A DNA stretch of 6,975 nucleotides from positions 9,540-16,514 of the forward strand of contig DJFY01000042.1 of assembly GCA_002431545.1 (NCBI GenBank), read 5' to 3'. The notes beneath the pieces are model-generated. The model made no database searches, had not been told where the DNA came from, and saw only the letters and a list, made by a program, of their open reading frames with translations. This DNA comes from Cellvibrionales bacterium UBA5860 (GTDB lineage Bacteria > Pseudomonadota > Gammaproteobacteria > Pseudomonadales > Porticoccaceae). This document shows positions 1-6,054 of this stretch, piece by piece. A program made the position numbers and the translations under genes. The stretch's first letter is position 1, and every line of letters begins with the position of its first letter.

Positions 1-138
1 GAAATGTGGCTGCAGTTGCGAGGCGAGGCGGGTGAGAGACAAATCGACAATCCGAAAACCGGCCTGACCCACAACCTCGGAGGACAGCCGGGTCGCTGTG
101 TCAGTTTTGTTTCTATCGTGGGCAATGAAATAGGTTGA
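1..138 (+). CDS. 3' end of a thiolase-family protein (SCP-x / acetyl-CoA acetyltransferase type), 5' part outside window
   Basis: Frame 1 is open from the first base to a TGA at 136-138 and encodes 45 residues. They contain the stretch QLRGEAGERQ followed about 8 residues later by GLTHNLGGQPG. This closely resembles the C-terminal end of the thiolase domain of sterol carrier protein X and related bacterial thiolases, where a WQLRGEAGKRQ segment precedes a conserved HNLG segment. Thiolases of this family join or cleave acyl-CoA and acetyl-CoA in fatty acid or sterol side-chain metabolism. Active-site Cys and the upstream His would lie outside the window, so substrate and activity cannot be judged. 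The gene converges on rho and probably ends at the terminator at 244-270. The family call is fairly secure; the subfamily is inferred from only 45 residues. Confidence 0.75.
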   Translation, partial: EMWLQLRGEAGERQIDNPKTGLTHNLGGQPGRCVSFVSIVGNEIG

Positions 139-243
139 AGCTGTCTCGAATCTTCTTTGAAAGGTCGAAGGCGGGGTCGAAGATAAAGCGATCAATTAAA
201 AACTACGCAATGACCTGGTGAGGTCAAGAACAGGCTAAAAATA

Positions 244-270
244 TAAAACCCGGCTTCTGGCCGGGTTTTA
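244..270. terminator. Bidirectional intrinsic terminator between the thiolase gene and rho
   Basis: A perfect 10-base-pair inverted repeat (245-254 with 260-269, AAAACCCGGC and GCCGGGTTTT) encloses a 5-base loop; the T244/A270 pair extends it. Read on the minus strand, the stem is followed by TTTTATATTTTT, a good U-tract for stopping rho transcription 36 bases past its stop codon. Read on the plus strand it ends in TTTTATC, so it can also stop the thiolase transcript. Its position between two convergent genes supports a shared terminator. Confidence 0.88.
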
Positions 271-305
271 TCGTAGTGGCGGATCGATGAATAGCGGTCC
301 CTGCT

Positions 306-1565
306 TTACTTGCGTTTCATTGCACCAAAAAACTCTTCGTTGGTGTTATAGCTTTTTAGTTTGTCCACCATAAACTCTGCAGCGGCAAGGTCTTCCATAT
401 CGTGCAGCAGCTTACGTAGTATCCAGACGCGTTGCAGATCGGCTTCATCCATCAGCAGGTCTTCACGGCGTGTTCCGGAGCGGCGGATATTGATCGCCGG
501 GTAGACGCGTTTTTCCGCGATCTTGCGGTCGAGGTGTAATTCCATATTGCCGGTGCCCTTGAACTCCTCGTAGATCACCTCGTCCATTTTCGATCCCGTG
601 TCGACCAGGGTGGTGGCGATAATTGTCAGGCTGCCGCCGTTTTCGATATTCCTGGCAGCGCCGAAAAAGCGTTTGGGTTTTTCCAGCGCATGAGCATCGA
701 CACCACCGGTAAGGACCTTGCCGGATGAGGGAATAACAGTATTGTAGGCGCGCGCCAGACGCGTGATCGAATCGAGCAGAATAACCACGTCCTTTTTATG
801 TTCCACCAGCCGCTTGGCTTTTTCGATCACCATTTCGGCGACCTGGACGTGTCGCGCCGGCGGTTCGTCAAATGTCGATGCCACGACCTCGCCGCGTACG
901 GTGCGCTGCATTTCCGTAACTTCCTCGGGCCTTTCGTCGATCAGCAGCACGATCATAATGGCTTCGGGATTATTACGCACGATGGCCTGGGCCATGTGCT
1001 GCATCATAATGGTTTTACCGGCTTTCGGCGGCGCCACGATCAGGCCCCGTTGACCTTTGCCGATGGGGGCAATCAGGTCGATGATGCGTCCGGTCAGGTC
1101 TTCGGAGCTGCCATTGCCGGCTTCGAGCATCAGACGTTGGTCGGGAAATAACGGCGTTAGGTTTTCAAAAAGAATTTTATTGCGGGCATTTTCCGGCTTG
1201 TCGAAATTAATGGTGTCGACCTTGAGCAGAGCGAAGTAGCGCTCGCTATCCTTTGGCGGCCGGATCTTTCCGGCAACGCTGTCACCGGTTCGCAAATTGA
1301 AGCGGCGAATCTGGCTCGGCGAGACGTAGATATCGTCGGGGCCCGCCAGATAACTGGAATCCGCGGATCGTAAAAAACCAAAACCGTCAGGGAGGATCTC
1401 CAGAACACCATCGCCATAGATATCCTCGCCGCTCTTGGCGTGCTTTTTCAGGATGCTGAAGATAATGTCTTGTTTGCGTGAGCGGCCCAGGTTTTCCAGT
1501 CCCGTCTCGGTGGCGATGTGGATCAGCTCATCTATGGGTTTGGTTTTCAGATCAGTTAGATTCAT
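306..1565 (-). CDS. rho: Transcription termination factor Rho
   Basis: Encodes 419 residues, the same length as E. coli Rho. Rho is a hexameric RNA-dependent ATPase/helicase that binds C-rich nascent RNA and releases it from RNA polymerase. The N-terminal helical and cold-shock-like RNA-binding domain covers about residues 1-125 and carries the RNP1-like segment GFGFLR at 61-66. The ATPase core follows. Walker A is APPKAGKT (178-185, with K181 and K184), the catalytic Glu is E211 in LLIDERPEE, Walker B is VVILLD ending at D265, the Q-loop segment SGKVLTGG is at 281-288, and the arginine finger is R366. These positions match E. coli numbering without gaps, and no key residue is missing. The ATG at 1565 was chosen because MNLTDLK is the family's usual N-terminus; only a weak purine-rich AAGAAAG lies 6 bases upstream. 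It follows trxA on the same strand but has its own promoter and a long leader. Confidence 0.98.
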   Translation of the reverse strand: MNLTDLKTKPIDELIHIATETGLENLGRSRKQDIIFSILKKHAKSGEDIYGDGVLEILPDGFGFLRSADSSYLAGPDDIYVSPSQIRRFNLRTGDSVAGKIRPPKDSERYFALLKVDTINFDKPENARNKILFENLTPLFPDQRLMLEAGNGSSEDLTGRIIDLIAPIGKGQRGLIVAPPKAGKTIMMQHMAQAIVRNNPEAIMIVLLIDERPEEVTEMQRTVRGEVVASTFDEPPARHVQVAEMVIEKAKRLVEHKKDVVILLDSITRLARAYNTVIPSSGKVLTGGVDAHALEKPKRFFGAARNIENGGSLTIIATTLVDTGSKMDEVIYEEFKGTGNMELHLDRKIAEKRVYPAINIRRSGTRREDLLMDEADLQRVWILRKLLHDMEDLAAAEFMVDKLKSYNTNEEFFGAMKRK

Positions 1566-1754
1566 AGAAACTTTCTTATACGATGGATTGAATCAAGCAT
1601 CCATGACGGATGCCGCGGCGTGTATAGCGATCGGGGGTGTAATGTGATCGAGTTTGTCTGGCGGCAACAGAGAACCGACTGTTCTTACATGCCGCCCAGT
1701 TTGTCGTTCAGAGGCTCAAGGATTGTTGAAAGTTGGAGAAACTGGGATATTTAT
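1566..1754 (-). promoter_or_regulatory. Long C-rich 5' leader of rho, candidate autoregulatory region
   Basis: If transcription starts about 7 bases after the -10 box at 1761-1766, the rho mRNA has an untranslated leader of about 190 bases. By hand count the minus-strand leader holds about 55 C and 34 G, and the stretch just after the likely start (about 1741-1706) is notably C-rich and G-poor. E. coli rho has a long leader, including the small gene rhoL, and is autoregulated by Rho-dependent attenuation there. The C>G bias suggests a similar arrangement here. No homologue of the E. coli RhoL peptide was recognised. Regulation by Rho is inferred from analogy and composition. Confidence 0.5.
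1651..1705 (-). repeat. Hairpin in the rho leader framed by direct repeats
   Basis: The octamer AGTTTGTC (plus strand) occurs at 1651-1658 and again at 1698-1705. Between and overlapping the copies is an inverted repeat, CTGGCGGCA at 1658-1666 with TGCCGCCCAG at 1690-1699, giving nine pairs with one bulged base. The enclosed 23 bases contain a second small stem, AGAAC at 1671-1675 with GTTCT at 1681-1685. On the rho mRNA this would form a stable two-tier hairpin about 50-100 bases after the predicted transcription start. It has no U-tract, so it is not a classic terminator. A structural role in leader regulation is possible but not shown. Confidence 0.45.
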
Positions 1755-1760
1755 CGCGCG

Positions 1761-1788
1761 AGTATAGCGCCTGCTGGGCAAATGACAA
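1761..1788 (-). promoter_or_regulatory. Sigma70-type promoter for rho
   Basis: On the minus strand TTGTCA (1788-1783, 5 of 6 consensus) is followed after 16 bases by TATACT (1766-1761, 5 of 6 consensus). The -35 box lies inside the descending arm of the hairpin downstream of trxA, so the end of one transcription unit and the start of the next are interleaved. It would give rho a trxA-independent promoter and a leader of about 190 bases. The match to consensus is among the best in the window; activity is inferred. Confidence 0.6.
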
Positions 1789-1810
1789 GCCGTATTTGCT
1801 ACGGCTTGTC
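1784..1810 (-). terminator. Hairpin downstream of trxA, weak intrinsic terminator
   Basis: A perfect 11-base-pair stem (1784-1794 GACAAGCCGTA with 1800-1810 TACGGCTTGTC) encloses a 5-base loop and begins 17 bases after the trxA stop codon. Read with trxA, it is followed by ATTTGCCC, so the U-tract is only three bases long. That predicts partial termination or an RNA-stabilising 3' end with some read-through into rho. Confidence 0.55.
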
Positions 1811-1827
1811 TCAGTGGTGCTTCCGGC

Positions 1828-2157
1828 TCAGGCCAGACTGTTATCGATAAATTCAGTCAATTGTGCCTTGGACAGGGCGCCGACCTTGGTGTCCTGGACA
1901 GTACCCTCCTTGAATAACATCAGCGTCGGGATACCCCGCACGTTGTATTTCATCGCAATTTCCTGGTTGGAGTCGACGTCCAGTTTGCAGACTTTGAGGC
2001 GGCCTTCATAAGTATCGGCCACTTCGTCGAGAATCGGTGCGATCATCTTGCAGGGTCCGCACCACTCCGCCCAGAAATCGACGAGGACGGGAGTATCAGA
2101 CGTCAGCACGTCGTTATCGAAGCTAGCGTTGGTCGCGTGAACAATTTTATCGCCCAT
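1828..2157 (-). CDS. trxA: Thioredoxin 1
   Basis: Encodes a 109-residue protein, identical in length to E. coli TrxA and alignable end to end. Thioredoxin is a small cytoplasmic dithiol-disulfide oxidoreductase, kept reduced by thioredoxin reductase, that supplies electrons to ribonucleotide reductase, methionine sulfoxide reductase and peroxiredoxins. The active site WCGPCK is at 32-37 (C33, C36), the buried Asp is D27, the cis-Pro loop GIPT places Pro at 77, and the C-terminal segment KVGALSKAQL is typical. An extra Cys at 57 is not in the E. coli protein. The ATG at 2157 (MGDKI) was chosen over the in-frame ATG at 2166: a GGAG at 2170-2167 lies 9 bases before the first but directly abuts the second. 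It diverges from ppx and lies upstream of rho, as in many gammaproteobacteria. Confidence 0.97.
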   Translation of the reverse strand: MGDKIVHATNASFDNDVLTSDTPVLVDFWAEWCGPCKMIAPILDEVADTYEGRLKVCKLDVDSNQEIAMKYNVRGIPTLMLFKEGTVQDTKVGALSKAQLTEFIDNSLA

Positions 2158-2166
2158 CGTGTTCAT

Positions 2167-2170
2167 CTCC
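2167..2170 (-). promoter_or_regulatory. Ribosome binding site deciding the trxA start
   Basis: GGAG on the minus strand, 9 bases upstream of the ATG at 2157. The alternative in-frame ATG at 2166 follows it with no spacer and so could not use it. This fixes the start at the residue matching E. coli thioredoxin. Confidence 0.7.
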
Positions 2171-2203
2171 ACAGCGTTGATCAAAAAGAAGTTCTGAGCA
2201 GGT

Positions 2204-3784
2204 GTGCATGATACCATTCGGTTTCTATCGGAAACAAACAGCCTGATACCGTTGCCCGCCGATACCAGTACGAGTGCCTGCACCAGGGAGCCTGGTTTTA
2301 ACGACGATAATATTCGCGTTGCTGCGGTCGATTTGGGTTCCAACAGCTTCCACCTGCTCGTTGCCCGCGTTACGCAGGGCGAACTCCGCCCCATGGAAGC
2401 CCACGGCGAACGCGTGCAATTGGCAGCGGACATGCGCAACGGCCGCCTCGATAATAACGCCATGGCGCGCTCACTGGAGTGCCTGACTCGCTTTCGCCAG
2501 ATCCTGACCGCGCGCGAACCGGATATTGTTCGCGTGGTTGGTACCAATGCGCTGCGCGCAGCGAAAAACGCCAGTGAATTTACCGACAAGGCATTTGGTG
2601 TTTTAGGTTACCCGGTCGAAGTGATTTCAGGTCGGGAAGAGGCGCGCCTGGTATATCTCGGGGTAGCCCATACCCTGGCGGACGATGATCGCTCGCGGCT
2701 TGTCGTCGACATCGGTGGTGGCAGTACGGAATTTATTATCGGGCGGCGTTTTCGCGCGCGTCTGACCGAGAGCCTGCATATGGGCTGCGTGTCCTGGCGC
2801 GACAAATATTTTGCCAATGGCCGCATCAGGAAGAAGTCTTTTAATCGAGCCTACCAGGCAGCTTATCTGGAAACGCTCAACATCAGATCCGCCTATCGCC
2901 GCGTGGGTTGGGACAATGCGGTCGGTTCCTCCGGGACATTAAACGCTATTGCCGAAGTACTTAGCGCGCAACACGATCACCGCCAGGAGATAACCCGGGC
3001 CGGACTCGACGCCCTGAAAAAAGAACTGCTCAGCTTCAGTTGTGTCGACGATCTGGCCGCGTTGCCGGGCTTGAAGGAACACCGCCGCAATGTTTTTCCA
3101 AGCGGGGTGGCTATCTGTTGCGCGCTCTTTGACGCCCTCGAAATAGAGAGCATGCAAACTTCTGGCGGCGCCCTGCGCGAGGGTGTGGCGTACGAGTTGT
3201 TGGGCCGACTGTCCCATGAGGATGTGCGTGAACGCACGGTCAGCGCCCTGATGACTCGCTACGATAGCGACGCCGACAATGCCGCGCGTGTTGAAGAAAC
3301 GGCGAATCACCTTTTTTGTCAGGTGCAGGATTCCTGGCGGCTCAGCGAAGTCGATGGCGAATTGTTGCGCTGGGCAGCGCGATTGCACGAGGTCGGCCTG
3401 TCGATTGCCCACAGCCAGTTCCACAAGCACGGACAATATTTAATCGACAACTCGGATCTGCCGGGGTTTTCGATTATTGAACAAAAAATTCTGGGTTTAC
3501 TCGTCCGAAGTCACCGGCGGAAATTCCCTGTCGAGCAATTTGCATTGTTGCACGGCGAGGAGAAACTGCGATTACAGCGCCTTGCCGCGCTGCTGCGGTT
3601 GGCCGTGGTGTTCAAATATGTTGTGCCGGTGGACGGTATGCCGGTTATCCGGTTTCAGGTTCAGGATAATCAGTGCAAACTGGAGTTTCCCGACAAGTGG
3701 CTGGTACGTCATCCCCTGACCAAAGCGGAGCTTGAAATCGAAAAAAGTTACCTCCGCGCCGCCGGTTTTGAACTCAGTTATTAG
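2204..3784 (+). CDS. ppx: Exopolyphosphatase (Ppx/GppA family)
   Basis: Encodes up to 526 residues (E. coli Ppx is 513). It removes terminal phosphates processively from polyphosphate; relatives also hydrolyse pppGpp. The actin-like ATPase-fold half carries the first phosphate loop DLGSNSFH (43-50), the SGREEAR segment with E146 aligning to catalytic E121 of E. coli, and the second phosphate loop DIGGGSTE (169-176) aligning to D143-E150. The C-terminal HD-like half contains LHEVGLSIAHSQFHKHGQYL (394-413), nearly as in E. coli Ppx, followed by the Ppx-type C-terminal region. Length and the ppk1 neighbour favour Ppx over GppA. The start is uncertain: no in-frame ATG precedes DLGSN. GTG at 2204 is the most upstream option after an in-frame TGA at 2195. 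It gives 42 residues before DLG, longer than the 17 of E. coli; TTG at 2252 is an alternative. Neither has a good ribosome binding site. Confidence 0.94.
   Translation: MHDTIRFLSETNSLIPLPADTSTSACTREPGFNDDNIRVAAVDLGSNSFHLLVARVTQGELRPMEAHGERVQLAADMRNGRLDNNAMARSLECLTRFRQILTAREPDIVRVVGTNALRAAKNASEFTDKAFGVLGYPVEVISGREEARLVYLGVAHTLADDDRSRLVVDIGGGSTEFIIGRRFRARLTESLHMGCVSWRDKYFANGRIRKKSFNRAYQAAYLETLNIRSAYRRVGWDNAVGSSGTLNAIAEVLSAQHDHRQEITRAGLDALKKELLSFSCVDDLAALPGLKEHRRNVFPSGVAICCALFDALEIESMQTSGGALREGVAYELLGRLSHEDVRERTVSALMTRYDSDADNAARVEETANHLFCQVQDSWRLSEVDGELLRWAARLHEVGLSIAHSQFHKHGQYLIDNSDLPGFSIIEQKILGLLVRSHRRKFPVEQFALLHGEEKLRLQRLAALLRLAVVFKYVVPVDGMPVIRFQVQDNQCKLEFPDKWLVRHPLTKAELEIEKSYLRAAGFELSY
2208..2237 (-). 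promoter_or_regulatory. Possible trxA promoter lying inside the 5' end of ppx
   Basis: On the minus strand TTGTTT (2237-2232, 3 of 6 consensus) is followed after 18 bases by TATCAT (2213-2208, 5 of 6 consensus). The start point would fall near 2201, giving a trxA leader of about 44 bases. The elements overlap the first codons of the divergent ppx gene, which is forced by the 46-base gap between the two start codons. The weak -35 keeps confidence moderate. Confidence 0.4.
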
Positions 3785-3787
3785 TTA

Positions 3788-5899
3788 TTAAGAGGGAATT
3801 GAATCGGCCAGATTCCGGAGTAATTGATCCTGGGCCGACAGGGGCTGCTCCTCCGGTTTCGGTTGCATGCGCACATAAGCACCACTGCTTTCCAGCTGCC
3901 AGGCGTAGCAGTTATCCTGTAGATAAAGCTCCAGTTCCGCAATGACGCGTTTTTTCAGTTTTTCATTCATGACGGGAAACGCGGTTTCAACACGATGCAT
4001 TAAGTTGCGCTCCATCAGGTCGGCGCTGGCGAGAAACAGATCCGGGTCGCCGTTGAGAAAATAATAGACACGCGAGTGCTCTAGAAAACGCCCCACTACC
4101 GAGCGTACCGTGATGTTGTCCGATACGCCCGGCAGGCCGGGGCGCAGGCAACACATACCGCGCACGATCAGGTCCACCGTAACGCCTGCCGCACTGGCCC
4201 GATACATTGCGCGAATCACATCTTCGTCGGTCAGCGAGTTGACTTTGATGAGAATTCTGCCGGGCTTGCCGGTTTCCGCCACGGCGATCTCACCGTCGAT
4301 CAAGCGCAGCAATTTTTTCTTCAGGGAAAACGGAGCGCTGAGAATTTTCTTGATCTTTTCCGCCCGCCCCATACCCGTGAGTTGTTGAAAGATCTTGTGA
4401 ATATCGCTGCAGATATCATCGTCGGCGGTGAGCAGGCTGTAATCGGTGTAAAGCCGGGCGTTGCCCGCGTGATAATTACCCGTGCCAAGGTGGGCATAGC
4501 GCTTGAGCACATCTTTTTCCCTGCGCACGATGAGCAGGGCTTTGGCGTGGGTTTTGTAACCTACCACACCGTAGGTAACGACGGCCCCCGCCTCCTGCAG
4601 GTGGCTCGCCAGTTGCAGGTTTTCCGCCTCGTCAAAACGCGCGCGCAATTCGATAACCACCGTCACTTCTTTACCGGCGCGCGCCGCTTCAGCCAGGGCG
4701 TCGACGATATCGGAGCTGGAGCCGGTTCGGTACAGGGTCATCTTGATGGACAGTACCTGGGAATCCCGCGCTGCCTGACGCAGAAAGTCGATAATCGGCG
4801 TAAACGACTGGTAGGGGTGATGCAAAAGAATATCTTCTTGCCGAATCAGGTCGAATAGAGCCGGCTCATCGCGTAGGGACTGGGGCAGGCCGGGCGTGTG
4901 TGGTGGGTGCTCGAGATCGGGGCGATCCACCATGTTGCGCAACTGCATCAGCCTGCCGAGGTTAACCGGCCCGTTAACCGAGTACAGGTCGTCTGTACCG
5001 AGATTGAACTGTTCGAGGAGGAACTCTTTCAGCGAGTCCGGACAGCCGGATGCGACCTCAAGGCGCACGGCGCTGCCGAATCTTCGCGTGTGCAACTCGC
5101 CGCGCAGGGCGCGTGCGATATCCTCGACCTCGGCGGCGTTGACATCAAGGTCTGCGTCCCGCGTGATGCGAAACTGATAACAGCCGTTGGCTGTCATGCC
5201 GGGAAACAGAGCTTCGACATGGGCATGAATCACCGAGGACAGGAACACGAACTGATAACTGTCGCCACACAGTTCCCGGGGTACCGGAATGATGCGCGGC
5301 AGTGAGCGGGGCGCCGGCACAATGCCGAGTTTGCTTTCCCGGCCAAAGGCGTCCTTACCCTCGAGAGATACGATGAAGTTCAGACTTTTGTTGGCAAATC
5401 GCGGAAAGGGGTGCGCCGGGTCGAGCCCGATCGGGCTCAGTACCGGGATCAGTTGATGAGTGAAATATTCCTTGGCCCAGGTGGCAATTTCATCCGACCA
5501 GCTTTCTCGGGTAAGGAAAGAAATATTTTCCTGTGCAAGCGCGGGTAGCAAGGTGTCGTTGAGCAGCCGGTACTGTTGTTCGATGCCCTCGTGGCAGATA
5601 TTGCTGAGCTGCCGGAGAATATCCTGTGGCCGGAGGCCGTCAGCGTTGACCAACTCGCGCGAGAAGCTGATCTGGCGTTTGAGTCCGGCGATACGAACCT
5701 CGAAAAACTCGTCGACGATACTGCTGAAGATCAACAGGAACTGCAGGCGTTCCAGCAAGGGGTAGTCTTCGTTCCGCGCCTGCTCCAGTACTCGCAGGTT
5801 AAAGGCCATCAGGCTCAGATGACGGTTAATAAACAGCGCAGGCGCATTCAGATTGTCGGCGCCGGGCGCGGGGGAATTATGTGCTTCGACTGTTGTCAT
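3788..5899 (-). CDS. ppk1: Polyphosphate kinase 1
   Basis: Encodes 703 residues (E. coli Ppk 688). It reversibly transfers the gamma-phosphate of ATP to polyphosphate through a phosphohistidine. All four domains are present: N (about 18-120), head (about 121-335), and two phospholipase-D-like catalytic domains (about 336-515 and 516-695). Aligning from the active-site His, H451 in KTHAK matches E. coli H435. R391 and R421 (RFDE) match the Mg-binding R375 and R405, and Y484, R580 and H608 (EHSR) match Y468, R564 and H592, all at exactly E. coli spacing. The exception is Ile at 61, where E. coli has ATP-contacting Asn45. The sequence is especially close to Pseudomonas Ppk. The ATG at 5899 (MTTVEAHN) was preferred to a TTG at 5959, because the extra 20 residues would overlap the promoter region; no Shine-Dalgarno sequence is visible. 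It converges with ppx 3 bases away and is preceded by a Pho-box-like array. Confidence 0.96.
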   Translation of the reverse strand: MTTVEAHNSPAPGADNLNAPALFINRHLSLMAFNLRVLEQARNEDYPLLERLQFLLIFSSIVDEFFEVRIAGLKRQISFSRELVNADGLRPQDILRQLSNICHEGIEQQYRLLNDTLLPALAQENISFLTRESWSDEIATWAKEYFTHQLIPVLSPIGLDPAHPFPRFANKSLNFIVSLEGKDAFGRESKLGIVPAPRSLPRIIPVPRELCGDSYQFVFLSSVIHAHVEALFPGMTANGCYQFRITRDADLDVNAAEVEDIARALRGELHTRRFGSAVRLEVASGCPDSLKEFLLEQFNLGTDDLYSVNGPVNLGRLMQLRNMVDRPDLEHPPHTPGLPQSLRDEPALFDLIRQEDILLHHPYQSFTPIIDFLRQAARDSQVLSIKMTLYRTGSSSDIVDALAEAARAGKEVTVVIELRARFDEAENLQLASHLQEAGAVVTYGVVGYKTHAKALLIVRREKDVLKRYAHLGTGNYHAGNARLYTDYSLLTADDDICSDIHKIFQQLTGMGRAEKIKKILSAPFSLKKKLLRLIDGEIAVAETGKPGRILIKVNSLTDEDVIRAMYRASAAGVTVDLIVRGMCCLRPGLPGVSDNITVRSVVGRFLEHSRVYYFLNGDPDLFLASADLMERNLMHRVETAFPVMNEKLKKRVIAELELYLQDNCYAWQLESSGAYVRMQPKPEEQPLSAQDQLLRNLADSIPS

Positions 5900-5922
5900 T
5901 ACGCTGGTAGAGCAAATCAGGC

Positions 5923-5928
5923 AGTATA
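5923..5928 (-). promoter_or_regulatory. Likely -10 element of the ppk1 promoter
   Basis: On the minus strand TATACT (5 of 6 consensus) lies 23 bases upstream of the ppk1 ATG. At the expected -35 distance there is no consensus hexamer (AATAAC), as is usual for activator-dependent promoters such as PhoB targets. It starts 20 bases after the last Pho-box-like unit, which is longer than the usual spacing. A weaker alternative, AATACT at 5942-5937, starts 6 bases after the array. Confidence 0.4.
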
Positions 5929-5948
5929 ACTTTAAAAGTATTGCCGTT

Positions 5949-5981
5949 ATTTGTGACAATTATGTGGCTAAATTGTGACAG
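5949..5981 (-). promoter_or_regulatory. Pho-box-like array of three 11-base direct repeats upstream of ppk1
   Basis: Reading toward ppk1 there are three contiguous 11-base units: CTGTCACAATT (5981-5971), TAGCCACATAA (5970-5960) and TTGTCACAAAT (5959-5949). The outer two share TGTCACAA and fit the Pho-box half-site CTGTCAT/C followed by four A/T-rich bases. The middle unit keeps 4 of the first 7 positions (G, C, A, C). PhoB binds such 11-base direct repeats, and ppk is a known phosphate-starvation gene in E. coli. PhoB control is therefore a reasonable inference, though the distance to the best -10 box is not ideal. Confidence 0.6.
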
Positions 5982-6033
5982 AAATGCAAATGGCTGAAGG
6001 CGTATAACCTTAGCGGGTAAAAAAATCGCCGGC

Positions 6034-6038
6034 GGAGG
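6034..6038 (+). promoter_or_regulatory. Shine-Dalgarno-like GGAGG ahead of the membrane/flavoprotein fusion gene
   Basis: GGAGG is the only strong ribosome-binding motif upstream of the fusion gene. It lies 16 bases before the in-frame TTG at 6055, longer than the usual 5-10. It is 9 bases before a TTG at 6048, but that codon opens only a four-codon frame (TTG AAT TTT GTC, then TAA). Confidence 0.45.
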
Positions 6039-6054
6039 TCCGGGAACTTGAATT

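Noticed and set aside
163..182. Direct repeat GGTCGAAG (163-170 and 175-182) in the gap before rho
   Set aside because: Two copies of an 8-base word in non-coding sequence with no flanking structure; chance is sufficient.
211..226. Small inverted repeat TGACCT-GGTG-AGGTCA after the thiolase gene
   Set aside because: Only 6 pairs with no U-tract on either strand; the strong terminator at 244-270 explains transcript ends here.
2208..2246. 12-codon ATG frame overlapping the start of ppx
   Set aside because: It is out of frame with ppx, has no recognisable peptide, and its ATG is explained by the complementary trxA -10 box.
2158..2589. Upstream in-frame extension of trxA giving a 253-residue frame on the minus strand
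   Set aside because: The extra 144 residues resemble no protein family, lie antisense to conserved ppx coding sequence, and bypass the well-placed GGAG and ATG at 2157.
5900..5959. A TTG at 5959 as the ppk1 start, adding 20 residues
   Set aside because: The extension runs through the likely -10 box and ends in the Pho-box-like array, lacks a ribosome binding site, and is not needed for the N domain.
5949..5981. CRP-type site, because TTGTGACA occurs twice on the plus strand
   Set aside because: The two TGTGA copies are in the same orientation 22 bases apart, not inverted with a 6-base spacer; direct 11-base phasing fits PhoB better.
6003..6008. TATAAC as a -10 box for the fusion gene
   Set aside because: No -35 hexamer lies at 16-18 bases and there is no extended -10 TG; too weak to call a promoter.
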